This document shows, one piece after another, positions 10,930 through 23,250 of a stretch of DNA of 64,000 nucleotides (position 1 is the stretch's first letter; the number at the start of each line of letters is the position of its first letter). Source of the DNA: Gnetum montanum (Eukaryota > Streptophyta > Gnetopsida > Gnetales > Gnetaceae); assembly GCA_015680685.1 (NCBI GenBank), contig MNCI01028339.1, positions 31,054 through 95,053 of the forward strand. The letters run 5' to 3'. A program made the translations under genes and the position numbers. The notes under the pieces were generated by a model, which ran no database searches, was not told where the DNA came from, and saw only the letters and a list, made by a program, of their open reading frames with translations.

Positions 10930-13571
10930 TATGGCTGTCTAGCTACAACTAAAATTTTTGGTGGAAGATGGAGAGCATCCAACAATGCTTTCATCTTCTT
11001 CTCCTTACTCCTAGGATCATACATAGTCTACGTAGCACCACCAATGTGGGCTAGTTTGGAAACATCCCAAAGACAAGACATTATAGGGAACATCTCCTTT
11101 ACATTAACAAACCAAGAAACAAATTGGTTATGTTCAATGTGGAATGCCCTGACTACAATTTGTAGCTCCTAGTAGTCATTCATTCTTTTGGCTAGGTTCT
11201 TTGTTGTTGATCTTTGATCCATGAACTTTTCCTTGAGAACCTTGAGTTCAGCATTGGCTATTTCTAGTTTCTATTTTGTGTATTTTTGGTACTTGAAATC
11301 CACCTCACATAAAAGATATGAGTTGGCCACTTGTTCCTTCAATTCTAACCTCAGCATTTTGATGATCAGCATTACTAGGTTTGATTAATGGAGGTTGGCA
11401 ACCTTTATGTACTCTGTCATCTCCTTGATTTGTAGCTCCTTTAGGTGGATTTCAGCTTTTTTATACTTATTCAATTCATCAAAGATTTCAATTAAGAGAT
11501 TTTGATTTTTTGTGACCAACCTCCTTAATTTAGTATTCACCCTGGCAAGCTACTCCTACTATTGTCAGATGAATTCTACCATTTGATCCTTTTGTATCTT
11601 GATATTTTGCAAGTGATGGTTCTTCTAGATTAGCTTGATGTTCTCCTGATGAACCTCTGACAAGCCCTTTTAAATGTTGCATGCAATGGCACTTGCTAAA
11701 GAATGATTGAGGATTGCTGACTCCTTTGCATACTTAGCCTCCTAAATTTTTTCTTGAAGCTATTGAAAAGCTTCATCTCATGCTATGTTTTGATTAACTA
11801 TGATGAAATCAGCAAGGTAGGCTTTTAATTTCATAACCTCAGTAGCCAAATACTAATTCTACTCTATGTCTACCCTAGGTTGGACATTGGTAATCTAGAC
11901 ATTGCCCTTAGCCTCAAGTAGCTTTGATTGGTTTTCTGAAATGATTTTCAAGATATCAAAAATATCTAGAATTGTTTGCCTAGTTTCTACCAGTCAGTCT
12001 AGCAACTCCTCATGCTAGGCTGCACAAAATTTTTTACATCTTTGAGTGTAGCAACATCTAGTACAAATGTCATAGGAGCATTAAGTGCATTGGCCACTCT
12101 ACCAATGGCCACCTCTACCACCATTTCTTGCCCTTGGTGCAACATCACTAGAAAAATTTTCCCCCTACCCTCCTTCAAGTACACCAAAAGGGTAGTGACA
12201 TTCCTAGAGATTTCTTAGAATTGTTGCTATCAAGAGAGTGAAACTATTACCTCTTGGGCACTAGGATTTGATCTTGCTAGCCCTTACATTTATTGAGTAG
12301 AAAACATTGGTGTGAAATCTTTCATCCTACTAATTGATCATGCCACCTCATTAAGATGACTCAATGTTGGCCTATAGATAAAAGATTCACCAGCACTTAA
12401 TATTGTCTATAGCTATTGTAGGAGTTGATCATGGAGTTCATGCATGTGCTCAATGGTACCATAGGACTTTGGCATTGATTGTTCATGAATGTGTGGTGGT
12501 GGTAGCTACTTATCTTCCAACACCTTGGTAGGCACTTTATCATTCATCATTTTTACCCAAGAGGCAACAAAGAGCATGTTTGATGTTGTCATTGGTGTAG
12601 CAAGCTATTCCTCCCCTTTTGCATAGTTTTTGAATAAGATATGAAAAGGGGAGTGCCTTCCTCCCATGTTCATTTTCTTTCAATCACTTCTATATCTTAA
12701 GATAGATTAGCTATGAGAGGTTAACAAGAAATTTCCCACTCAAAGCAACTCACACATGGGTAGACAAGGTTGTTACCTTACTGGGCCTTACCATTAGATT
12801 AAGATGATAGGCTAGAATATTGAAATATGCTTGCTCTGCTCTTGTGAGTGCATCATACTCCTTATGATCAACTCCATAGCATTGTCGGACCCACTCCTTT
12901 TAACCTCTAGGTCCACTTGCATTGAAGTTTCTACCAAGGTTGCCCTAGTTTCTAATAACCCAAGGGCCTTAGAGATGACCTTCATCAAGTAGGACATAGA
13001 GCTATCCTTGATCTTTAGTGACTTCATCCTACCTATTATTCTAGAAGAGATATGTTTCTCCCATGTACCATTCTCCATTGGAAGTGAAAATGGGAAACAT
13101 GGAACAAGTCTAAAGTTGAGCTTTAACATCTTCTAGGGTAAATTCCAAGAAAGATCCAAATTTTAGATTAGGGAGAATCATATTTTAAGTCTCTCTAGTC
13201 CCAAATTACCTTAAGAAAGCTTCCATCAAAGTTACCTCAAGGTTTGATCTTGGTCTAGGTGTCTCATCTTGTTGGGATTGCTCTGTTTTAGCTTTTGGAA
13301 TCTAATAGATAGATTTTACTTTGGGGTCCTCCTAAAGAGGTCCCATTGCATGTGTCTTGGCTGCCTACTCTTAGGGTAGCTTCAATTCCTAGCCTCTTCC
13401 AATTCTATAGTACTTGTCCCTTGATTGGGATGTTCCTACTTCTTGCCCATGGTTAGGTCTAGGTGCCTTTTGTAATCACAACATGACTAAGGATTAGCAT
13501 TTGATGTGTAACTTAGAACATTTAGGTACCTTATCTCTTGGATTAGTTACACTTGGTTAAGTTGCCATCAT
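10930..13571 (-). pseudogene. ORF3 of element C (WY.GET domain plus coiled coil), decayed
   Basis: Read from 13571 downward this aligns throughout with ORF3 of G and H. Around 13140-13020 it has FPIFTSNGEWYMGETYLF, then a YFNILAYHLN..PSK segment near 12830-12780, then KALPFSYLIQKLCKRGGI near 12660. A long heptad-rich Glu/Lys/Leu region runs about 12150-11150. The C-terminal block WDVSKLAHIGG..YDPRSKEKK is near 11050. The domain order and the LPF..LI.KLC motif resemble the plant-transposon or ATHILA ORF1 type of domain (Pfam PF20167 or PF03078 would be the ones to test); this is inference. It occupies the position of env-like ORFs in Athila, but I see no signal peptide or membrane anchor. Multiple stops. 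Confidence 0.7.
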
Positions 13572-15479
13572 GGCAAATTAATCATTTTAATATTATTTTA
13601 TTATTATTTTTAATTAGATGGCTATTAGAGTTCATTGGAAAGGTTTAATGCTCATTAATTAGTGATTTTAATATTATTTTATAAGTTAAACCTTGGGGGA
13701 GTTAGAAAATTTTCAAAAACATTTTCATCAGAAACATAACATTTGTGGTCCCCATGACATAGAGCTTACCTCTGGTAGCTACAAGAATGATGACCAATGT
13801 TAATTGAACAAGCAATGTAAAAATTATGGATGCTGGAATGTTTTAGGCTCTAAAAACTACAAAAAGTCCTTCACTATTTAAGAGAAAATGACAAAAAATT
13901 TCAAAGTGTTGCACCATATTTATAGAAATTTGTAGCTACATTGATGGAATCCCATATATGGGGTTGTGTGCACATGGTGGGCTATGTTAATTGGATCTCA
14001 CTAACATGGCCAAAAGATAAAAGTTGTCCTTTAAAAATTTGAAGAAAAATAAAGATTTTTTGCATGCAATTAGAGTTCATAGAGATATAGAAAGGCCAAC
14101 AACATGAAGAAATGCTTAAAGAGGGCTAGATAATTTAGAAAAAAAAATATTTTATAGAAAAATATTGGAGAAAACTTAAAAAGAAGTACAAAGCTTTATG
14201 CAATCAATGTGGAGCACAAATGATTTGAATGCAAAAAGTTCTATGAGATGAGGTACTTAACTAGCCCAACTAATGAGAATGCAAGTGGGTTCTCCCCATA
14301 GTAGGCTCATCCCTTTAATGCCCATGCATGCCTACAAATCAAGGAGTCCATGGACCCCATGGATGATTAATGGTTATAGTAAGTTAAGGACTAAATCCTG
14401 TAAGAAACTACTTAGGAATTTTGATGGATCAAACTAAGACATCAAAAAAAAACATGAAAAATGATAGTGAGGTAAGTTATGGGAACCCTAGGTGGATGAG
14501 GTAAAGAGTGGAATGTAGTCCTATATCATGGTCACATGAAGCCTTCTTGAATTTTGTGGTTAATATGACCTTATAACATGCATCGTTAATACAAATTAAA
14601 ACTAACCACTTTTAGTAACTTCACATTAGCACTCCAAGAATGGTCCATCTCCTCAAGTAACAAGAATATCCCCATAGATCATTCATCATTCCTAAAAGAG
14701 AAGAAAAGAGAAGTAGGAAGTGAGATGGGCCTTAGTTAGAGGGTACCTTCAAGCATGGGTAACATGTCTTTCTAGTCCCATAACTAGTGCTTGGAGCCTG
14801 TTATTTCATCTAAGGGATGTGCTTTGAATTCCCATTATTATTATTATAATTTTTTGTTTTCTATTTTTGTTTATTTTTTATGGAAAACACACCATGCAAA
14901 GACTTTTAGCTTCCTGTTCTTGGTCGATAGCAGAGTGAAAAAGGATCTATAAAGATACTGATGCATCCTAAGAGGGAAGGAAAGTACAAAGAGCATCAAA
15001 TCCCCTTGATGTCATACCATTTTCTTTCCATTTAATCCATCCCAAATTTGGAAGCCACCAAGATCACAAGTTCATTAGGAGTTTCATTTAAGAAGGAACC
15101 TCATATTTCCAAAACAAGGGAACATCATACAATTTTGTGGATGGGTGGATGAGGTGGACTCACTACCTTTTATCACTAAAAATAAATCACGTCTTAGTTA
15201 TCAATAACACAATTCAAAGATAGAATCTAGACATTAGAAATCAAATAACATTATAGTACAAACAACCATAAATTAATAGGCACAACTACACTTACTTCTA
15301 ATGACAATGAATTAAAACAAAATGAAATAAACATAAGTAAAGCATTAGAAAAAAACCCAAATGAAATAAATAAAAATATTGAAGAAATTGTAAAATATTT
15401 AAGAAAGCAAAAAAATGTACTAAAGATCATGTAAAACAAAAAAGTGTAAAAACTGAGGAGACACTTTGATTAATTAGCA
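13572..15479 (-). other. Non-coding spacer between integrase and ORF3 in C
   Basis: About 1.9 kb without sustained coding. It contains two blocks shared with D, G and H: one near 14735-14785 (GAAAGACATG...CCCATGC type) and one at 14281-14310 (complement of CTTTGGGGAGGACCCACTT, two changes). It also has A/T-rich tracts near 14820-14880 and 15250-15430 and the promoter candidate at 13917-13924. The spacer order is the same in G and H. Confidence 0.65.
13917..13924 (-). promoter_or_regulatory. Internal TATA box candidate upstream of ORF3 in C
   Basis: The minus strand reads CTATAAATATGG, the same TATAAATA octamer used in the LTRs of this family. It lies about 350 bp before the ORF3 start. G and H have TATA-like sequences at the equivalent position, about 510 and 430 bp upstream. 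This suggests, but does not prove, a separate transcript for ORF3. Confidence 0.4.
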
Positions 15480-16895
15480 TGGATGGCCATCTCCCCCATG
15501 ATAGAGTTGGAAGGAAGAGATCCAAAAAATTGAATGTACATATCCATTCATTGAGGTTTCTTGGTCATTGGCTTAGGCTCATGAAAACATTTTATTTTTT
15601 GCATATTGATCAATAGTTTCTTGTTTGGGCTTTCAAGTTTGTATATTAACATGACCCTAAAAGGAAAGGCTTCATAGATAATATAAGGCCCTTCCAACAA
15701 TTTTTGAAAGTTGGTTCTTTTTGGTAAGTATGTGGGATTCTAGTAGAGGACCCTATTTTCTAGTTAAAATTTTATTTTCCTTATTGTAAGGTCATGGCAT
15801 TATTTATTGAATACCTTGTGCACTTTGTTAGATGACCAAGCTACCAATCAGTTCTGTTCTAGCAAGTTGAGGTTCATCAATCTTTCTTTTTTGGCTAGAC
15901 TTAGGTCAAGGTCAAGGTCACAAGTTGTTGAAAGTATATGAAGTTCTGTTTGGATAGGAAAAGTTGGAAATTTTCCAAACACAAGCTCGTAGGGAGAGTA
16001 GCCAATAGGAAGTTTCCAAGTGAAGTAGTAGGCCCAAAGAGAATTGTTAAGTTTTGTTATTCAATCCCATCTATATTTACTAATAGTTCATGTTAGTATC
16101 TTTGTTAATTCCCTATTTTTAACCTCTTCTTCACTGTTGGCTTGGGGATGGTAGGGTGTTGTTAATTTATGTTCGAGCCCTAAGCATTACATAAGCTTTT
16201 GAAAGGTAGTGCTTGTAAAATAAGTACCATTATCTAAAATAAGTGCACATGGCACTACAAACCTATTTACAACAATTTTTTGTACAAAATGAGTAGCTAT
16301 AGAATATGTGCAATCGATGATGGCTTCAACTCCTGCCCATTTCATACAATAGTTAATAATGACTATGATGTATACCATTTCTTTTGACATGGGATTAATG
16401 GGATCCAAGAAGTCAATGCCCCCAATGTCAAAGGGATCTAATGGTTGGATCCCCTATTAAGGTTCCTCCATATCGCTAGTCATTTGACCATCACATTGGC
16501 AATGTTCATAAAAGTGGACAAAGTGGTGAGCATCCCTAAAAGGTGTTGGCCAATAATACCCTACCATGAGGATCTTAATGGTTTTGTGTCTCTTAGCATA
16601 GTGGCCTCCATGAGGACCCTCATGAGAATCTTAGATAATGCATAGTTGATTAGCATCAAGAGCACATCAATGAACTAGGTCATTAGTGCACACCTTATAA
16701 AGGTGTTCGTTGATTTCCATGAAGTGTTTCAATCAATGAAGAAGCTATTGTTTCTTCCTATTGTCCCACTTCTATGGCATCTCTTGAGTAAGAAAATAGG
16801 TGAGAATGTGATTGTACCAATTGGGTTCAATAGGCATTTTTTTCGTTGTAGGCCCAACAAAGAGGAGTTTGTCAAGAAATTGATCTGATAGTAGG
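15480..16895 (-). pseudogene. Integrase of element C, decayed
   Basis: Integrase would insert the element cDNA. The catalytic core is best read at 16408-16187: MDPINPMSKEMVYIIVIINY has drifted from the usual F.D..GP...S.....ILV..DY start, so the first Asp is not clearly preserved there, while ALILDNGTYFTS retains the second Asp. After a frameshift, remnants of the third-acid region and of the ELVFGK and FP block follow near 16040-15960. The C-terminal end ..GEMAIHAN lies near 15490. The N-terminal zinc region is degraded. The 5' side is cut by a 1.6-kb insertion at 16896. Element D has the same domain at 24890-26290. Confidence 0.75.
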
Positions 16896-18533
16896 TGTAA
16901 CGATCGAAAACGTCAGTGAATAGAATCATTGAGGGGTTAACAAACACATAGCCTAATCTTGAGTCTACATGAGGGCCTACTCAAGGTAAAGATGGGGTGC
17001 CCTGAATGGTCTTGTTAATCAAACAAGGACTTACAAAATGTGATACCAAACAATGCTTAGTGTTTAAGTGGCATTTGTGGTGTTAACGGTGTTGGTGGTG
17101 TAAGTGCATTAACAGTGTCAATGGTGTTAATGGTGTAGAGCATAGTCATGGGTGCCCAAGGGGGCAAGAGTTGTTAAGGTTTTTGGAAAAAATGAGGGTG
17201 TCTTCAAGTGGAGACTATTGCCTGAGCATGGTTGAAACCTGACCACACATTTAAAGTTGCAAAAAATGCAAGAAATGCAAGAGAGAAAAATACAACACTA
17301 CCCCTCATGGGGTTGAGCATAGTTAACTCTAAAGAGGTTGAGAAGGTATGCAATGTATGATAGACATAATGGAGAGTGTAGTCACAGTCTTGGTGGTGTT
17401 GGACCATGAAGTTTGGTGCTTTTCATGGTGTCTATGCCTACTAGGTTGGCCACTGCAATGTACCATGGGTAGCAATGTTCTGCTAGGCTACGTTGGGGTT
17501 GTATCATCTGCAACTCTACCTCTCTCTAGTTCACTAGTGTGCTTTTGGGTCTCATTCACCCAAAAATGCCAAAATGCCAAACTACCAAGATGCTAATGCC
17601 CAAAATTTGCCAACCCATAAACCATAGATGGTGGGCCTATTTATAGGGTTAGGGTTATCAAAAAATGCAAGGAGAGTGCCATGTGGTAGTGGGATGATTG
17701 GGACTATGCTGTACCCCAACTACACTTTCCATTGAGGCAAGTGGTGTTATGTTGTGTTATGCTCTAATAGAATTTGCTAGGCTATCAGATTGTGACTAGG
17801 CTATCAACTACATGTTTAAGCACCGAGAAGACCTCAATGTACTTGAAAAAATGCAAAAAATGCAAGTTTAGAGACTATGCTCCAGGACTATGTTGTTCAT
17901 TGTTTGGAGTGGGGTCAAGCATAGTTACAATTTGGAGATAAACGGGGGTGCAAAAAGAAGCATGCTTCTTGTTGAAGGTGTCTTGAAGCTAAGTTGCATG
18001 CTAGTACTACATTGTGAAGGCCTTTGGAGGCTATTTTGGCTATTTAAACTTGACTATGCTCTGGGCTAGGGGAGAGCGTAGTCCAACACTTAGAAAAATT
18101 TTGGTCATATGTTGACTACACTTGAGTATGCTCCAATATGGTGGAGAGCATAGTCTCAACACTTAGTAAAATATACCAAAAATCTCCCTTAATACTGACC
18201 ACACTTGACTACGCTCTAGTCTAGGGAATAGTGTAGTCTCAATAGTTAGAAAAATTTGTAGTAGCCAGCTTGATACTTAGAAAAATTTATGAAACTGGCT
18301 ATTTGTGTAAACTACACTCTGGTGTAATAGAGAGCATCGTATGAACACTTAGCAAAATTAGCAGCTTCTTGCTTCATGTTGACACTTAGGCAAAATTTCA
18401 AAAAATTCTATCTTTGGAGCTAACTATGCTCTCCACTGGGCTAACTACACTTTGGTGTAGTGGAGAGCATACTCCCAACACTTAGAAAAAATTTGTAGTT
18501 GAGAAGTAGTAGCTTGAATTTGATGGTATCTCT
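16896..18533 (-). mobile_element. Solo-LTR-like insertion inside pol of C
   Basis: Comparison with the uninterrupted homologous stretch of D (about 26290-26330) shows 1638 extra bases in C, flanked by perfect 5-bp GTAGG repeats (16891-16895 and 18534-18538). The low end reads TGTAACGATCG, so in the minus orientation the insert ends CGATCGTTACA, a typical gypsy LTR end. The other end (AGAGATACC) would need one change to start with TG. A minus-strand TATAAATA is present near 17640. The half at 18045-18500 holds repeated inverted motifs. Orientation is tentative. Confidence 0.6.
18045..18500. repeat. Tandem imperfect repeats with ACTACGCTCT/AGAGCGTAGT palindromes
   Basis: Within the solo-LTR-like insert, about five units of roughly 70-110 bp each contain an ACTA(C/T)(G/A)CTC..GAGAGC(G/A)TA palindromic core followed by CAACACTTAGAAAAATTT. 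Spacing is irregular. Further single copies of the core occur between 17120 and 17950. Confidence 0.65.
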
Positions 18534-18538
18534 GTAGG

Positions 18539-20000
18539 CTCTCCTACTCTTTATTATCCCATTGCAACCTAGACAAGTGAACAACAACCATGCTCTTAGT
18601 TTCCTTTTGATCTACCATCATAAGATTGAATTCCTATAAGATCACAAACCATTGTATGACATAGGGGCTCACCATTCGTTTATTCATTAGGAACCCGATT
18701 TCACTATGATCTATATGCATGAACACCTTGTACCTAAGCACATAGTGCCTAAATTTCTCCAAGAAAAACACCACTACCATGAATTCTTTTTCTATTATGG
18801 TATAGTTTAGCAATGCATCCACACTGCTTCTACTCACATAGTGGATATAGTAAGGATGTTTTTGATTGTCCAACTACATGAGCATGACCCCAACGCATAA
18901 CTAGAAGTATCCGTCATGATATGAAAGGATCTAGACCAATCACGTGCTCATAGAATTAGAGTTTTCACAATCTTCTGCTTAAGCTACTAGAATGCACATT
19001 CACATTCCTTGTTTCAAACAAATAGAGCATCCTTCTTTGTTAGATCCACCAATTATTTAGAAATCTTAGAGAAATTCTCAATGAATCATTGATAGTAGCT
19101 AGTGTGTTCAAGGAATGACCTCACATCTTTAACTATTTGTGGCTATCTAGTAATTCCTTTAATGATCCTTATTTTCTCAAGGCAATCTCTTTTTTTGAAA
19201 TTCTATAATCCAACACAATACCTTCCTAGACCATCAAGTGGATTTTCTACCAGTTAAGCCTAAGGTTTATCTCGACACACCTTTTCAACACTTGCTCAAG
19301 ATTGTCCATGGCCTGCTCAAATGTAGCCTCGTAGGTGGAGAAGTCATCCATAAAGATTTCCATCCCACTACTAATATGTCATTGGAAGATGCTTAAGACA
19401 AGGTGTTGGAATGTGGCAAGGACATTGCACAAGAAAAAATACTCTTTCTGTATGTGAAAGTCCCTTAAGAACTTGTGAATGTTATTTTTCTTTGATCTTT
19501 TGGTACTATATGAATTTGGTCATATCCACTATAACCATCCAGAAAGTTGTAGTAGCAATGTTCAAAAATTGTATCCAACACTTGGTCCACAAATGGCAAT
19601 GGAATGTGATCCTTGAATGTTGCCATGTTCAATAGCCTAAAATCAATGTAGATACTTCATTTGCCACCTTTCTTTAGTACTATCACAAGTGGGCTAACCC
19701 ACTCGCTATCCATAATGAAATAGATGAACCCCACTTTGAGGAGTTATTCAATCCTCTCATTCATAATCTACTTCAAGTTGGGATTCAACCATTGCTACAA
19801 CTACCTCATTAACTTTATAGAAAGACCTATGTAGATGCAATGTTGGCAAATCCTAGGATCAAATCCAGTGAGTTTAGGATATGACCAAGAAAAGGCTATT
19901 GGCCATTTGTTAACCACCTCTAATAGCTTCCTTTATTACATAGAAGTAAGGTTAGCATTGATAATGACTAGCTTCCCATTTTTCAAAAAAGCATATTCCA
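18539..20000 (-). pseudogene. Reverse transcriptase and RNase H of element C, decayed
   Basis: From 20000 downward the RT fingers/palm remnants precede the catalytic motif FMDDFS at 19354-19337, which is the Athila form of the YxDD box and is intact. RNase H follows at 18950-18600: IEKEFMVVVFFLEKFR (catalytic Glu), VFMHIDHSEI (catalytic Asp retained) and the VDQK..SDHL-like end at the border of the solo-LTR insert. Frames shift several times, so it is inactive. Confidence 0.8.
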
Positions 20001-20720
20001 TTCTAGTTGGTAGAGTTTTCAACTCAAGGAGATTCTATTAATAGCTTTTAGGGATCTCCAACTCTTCTTAATTGATGTCATTAGGTTTATCATTAGAGAG
20101 TTTGTAACGAACTTCCTCCAATTCATGTATGCCTTCAATTTAGGGACTTATAAGACTCTTAGTTGGTTCCATGAATATTGTTGAACTACATTTTGCATCG
20201 ATTGTCAACCACTAGGTGTCCTCTTGTTTTGTGGCTACTACGTACAAGAACCTTTGGATTTCTATCACATCAGCATACTATCTACATGTTGTGATGGATG
20301 TACTTTTTATGGTCCATAATTTCTTCACATAATTGCATCCTATATCACTATACGTGATGCATGGAATGTGCTTCTTCTTGATCTTTCCAAATTCATTTTC
20401 CTTGAAAATTTTCAAGGAGAGGTCTTTGATTTCCTACCATGCATCTATTGTGCTTAGCCAAGCCTTTCCCATGATGATTGGGAAGTCCCCCTTGCAATTG
20501 TGTACACAAATCATCCATAGATGATGATCACAATGTCCTCCACTAGTCCCAAGGGAATAGTGATCGACTTATTTACCAACTTAAGATAAATTTTGCTCTT
20601 CTTGAGTGAAGGAAGATTCTAGACTTTGTACATTTCATGAAAGATCAAATTCATACCAAAATTTGAGTTCATAAAAGCCTTGCAAGACTCATTCCTAGAA
20701 ATTTGTAAGTAAATCAGGAA
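20001..20720 (-). pseudogene. Aspartic protease region and linker of element C, decayed
   Basis: Collinear with the protease of A and D. The C-terminal block reads (W)LSTIDAW.EIKDLSLKI near 20470-20400, the flap-like region is at 20560-20510, and the active-site area at 20670-20640 has lost a clear DLG. The linker to RT (20001-20330) contains the CITYSDIGCN phrase shared with A and D. Confidence 0.65.
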
Positions 20721-22008
20721 ACTCCCAGGATTAGATTTTTTCCTAGGAAGGTGTCCAACCTTAATCTAATCCATGACAACATAGGTCAACATTACAATGT
20801 AGACCTTTCAAGGCATTTGGTTTAAAGGGTTTTCACATGATGTAGTAGAGGATGAGGGAGAAGCAAGGTAATTAGTTGTAGGTGTTTTCGAGAACTTAGG
20901 ATTGTTGGTTTGAAAGAAATATATTTTGGGGTTTATTTTTTGAACCACTTAGCTAGGGAGTTGACTATAAGTTAACAACTCTTGTAGTGTTTTTTTGTTA
21001 TAGCTAGGTAGGAATTTCATTCTACATGGATGGAGCTAGTGAAAATTGAGTTGAGGGTGGAGGTATAGGCATAGAATGATGAGGAGTATAGAAAAAAAGG
21101 GATTTCCATCTTGGAGATTGAGCCCAATAGTATTTAGGAGGGTAGTAGTGGTGTTGGAAAGATGCATGCCTGGAATAGTTATGTGGAGAAATCAATTGTT
21201 GAACATAGCATCCATATGGATCTAGTTGCCTATAAGGGTACTACTGCCTTGGTGGTGGCATCACTCATGATTGTGAATGCTGCCACTACTAGTACTACTC
21301 ATGATGTTGAGGTGGAGCTCCACTTGGATAGTAGGCTTGCTATTGATGAAACTACCTATAGTTGCCTTGAGAATAAGGTAACCTCCTTGGTGCTTACCTT
21401 CTTGCCAATCTAGGATTTAGTGCATACATCCTAAACTCTTGTAAGTGTGACACAGTTAGGTAACATCCCTTATGATGCTCATAGTGGCAGATGTCACACC
21501 CACCATCATCATCTATTTCAGACTCTGCAACCTCTTCAATAGTAGTAGCTTTTCCCTTACCCCTTTGATGGGCATGTTAACCTTCTTTCATTCTCTTTTG
21601 ATCATGATCACTACCTTGTTCTTTGGACTCTTTTGTGATTCTAAGAGCAGTTTAGAATTTTTTGTACAAAGAATTCTACATTTTTTCTACATTTTCTGAT
21701 ATTTTAGAAACAAATTTTTGGGTCATCAAGGTTTTATGTTGCATCACTTCATCAAGTGGTACCTTCTTTTTATTTTTACATAACCTAGCTTTCATTTTTT
21801 AGATGAAAGAATCCCAGTTATACTTCTTCAAACTTTTCCTTTTTCTCAACTCACTTTCTCTTTGGTCACCTACTTGATTAACCTTTGGATCTAATGGAAC
21901 ATTAGGTATGGAAATCTCCCTTGGGCATAGACCCCAAGAGTTCTTCTCATTTCAATTCTAAGCCCATCTATGATATGGAAGAGCTACTCTCTTTGATAAA
22001 AGGCATGG
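20721..22008 (-). pseudogene. gag of element C, C-terminal part (downstream of D)
   Basis: This is the second part of the split gag. Reading downwards it contains the end of the capsid-like domain (about 22000-21800), a Lys/Glu-rich region, an intact zinc-knuckle-like CDICHYEHHKGC near 21490-21460, the SHLQE...LNPR block, and the proline/tyrosine-rich tail to about 20900. It joins across element D to gag sequence at 32101-33442: the homologous uninterrupted stretch in A (about 2205-2290) shows that the two pieces were adjacent. Confidence 0.75.
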
Positions 22009-22013
22009 CCTAG

Positions 22014-22861
22014 TGATGAGTGACGAGGTACCCATATGCCCAACCATACAAATCACTAAGGTGTTACATGCAATTCAGTCAAATTCTATGGACCTATAGT
22101 TATCTAATGCACTAGCTCTTCTAGGAAGTGAAATGAGCATTGATAACATTCATTGCCTTCCCAATTACACTTGTTAGGTTCAAGGGTATGATTTAAGTGT
22201 AATTGAGGTATATGATTTTTATTATTTTATATTTATTTGGTTACCTACAATAAGAATGAAGAGTAGAGTAACTCAAAATCTAACATGTTTATTGCCTATC
22301 TAGCCTAACACAAGTAATCATCCCACTTTTTCAAACACATCTTGAACACAACCAACATTGCTAGGCTACCAAATGTTAAGCATTGCTAGATTACCAAGAA
22401 CTATTTGAATGCTCGAAGTGGTCATGCTTGTGTTCATTAACTAATAGAAATAAATTGCTTAATTCAACTGCATTAAAATAAAGATCAAGAAAGTAAAATG
22501 CATTAAAGAAAATCTTAATCTTTTCTCAGTGTTGCAAAGATTGTCAAAAGAGTTCATTTTATTTCCATCACATTGCTGCACTCTAGTACATCAGTGCTCG
22601 AACAAAGAACTGTACATAGAAACTTAGAAAATATTCTAACTCTAAGAAAAAGAAACAAAAAGAGCTTCACTTCTCTACTTAAAAACTAAACTAAAAAACT
22701 AACTCAAAATGGGAGCCTAGGCATAGTACTTATAGACCCAAGGTAGATGCCCTGACAATACTTACACAGTGTTGCATCAAGACCCCAATGTCATGTGTGC
22801 AACATCGTAGCTCTGACATTGCATACCTAACATCAAGGCCAACAATACACATGTTTCATCA
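22014..22861 (-). repeat. 3' LTR of element D
   Basis: Sense ends are TGATGAAACATG (22861) and ..CACTCATCA (22014). The TATA region is mutated (plus strand TACTTATA at 22727). It is collinear with 31283-32095. The following bases in sense-upstream direction (CATGGATGTA) are the degenerate PPT. Confidence 0.87.
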
Positions 22862-23250
22862 TACATCCATGACTAAATGAAAACTCATCCTCGAGTGACA
22901 AAGAGGAGGAAAAAGTTGTTTAAAATATAACATATTGGGTAAGTATGGGGTTATTGACTCTCACACAAACTAACTTAGATGACATAGACATACAGACTTT
23001 GAGTGCCCAAGTGTATGAAAGTACAATTTTTACAAACTTGGATGTTCATGAGAAGAGAAGTGAACACCCTGGAGAATATTAACATACAACACCTCTTGGT
23101 AACAAAAGAATAAGAGAGAGAGAAAAGATCCAATAAGCACAAGAAATTCTCATTTTGTGGTACTGCTACATCATCCTCAGTGAAGATAGTCCAATCCATG
23201 CTTCCCACTACAATCACAAAAAAATCATGAATTAGTATGCAATATGTAAA
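22862..23250 (-). other. PPT, tail and ORF3 deletion scar of D
   Basis: This segment aligns with the 3' tail of C (10592-10870) and then jumps to sequence matching the region just upstream of ORF3 in C (about 13490-13560; the shared plus-strand GTTACACTTGG lies near 23280 and 13546). The coiled-coil ORF is therefore deleted. No coding capacity remains. Confidence 0.6.

Noticed and set aside
23080-23250. Separate small gene 3' of element D (80 codons, 22975-23217)
   Set aside because: The region aligns with the untranslated tail of C on one side and the ORF3-upstream sequence on the other, so it is a deletion junction.
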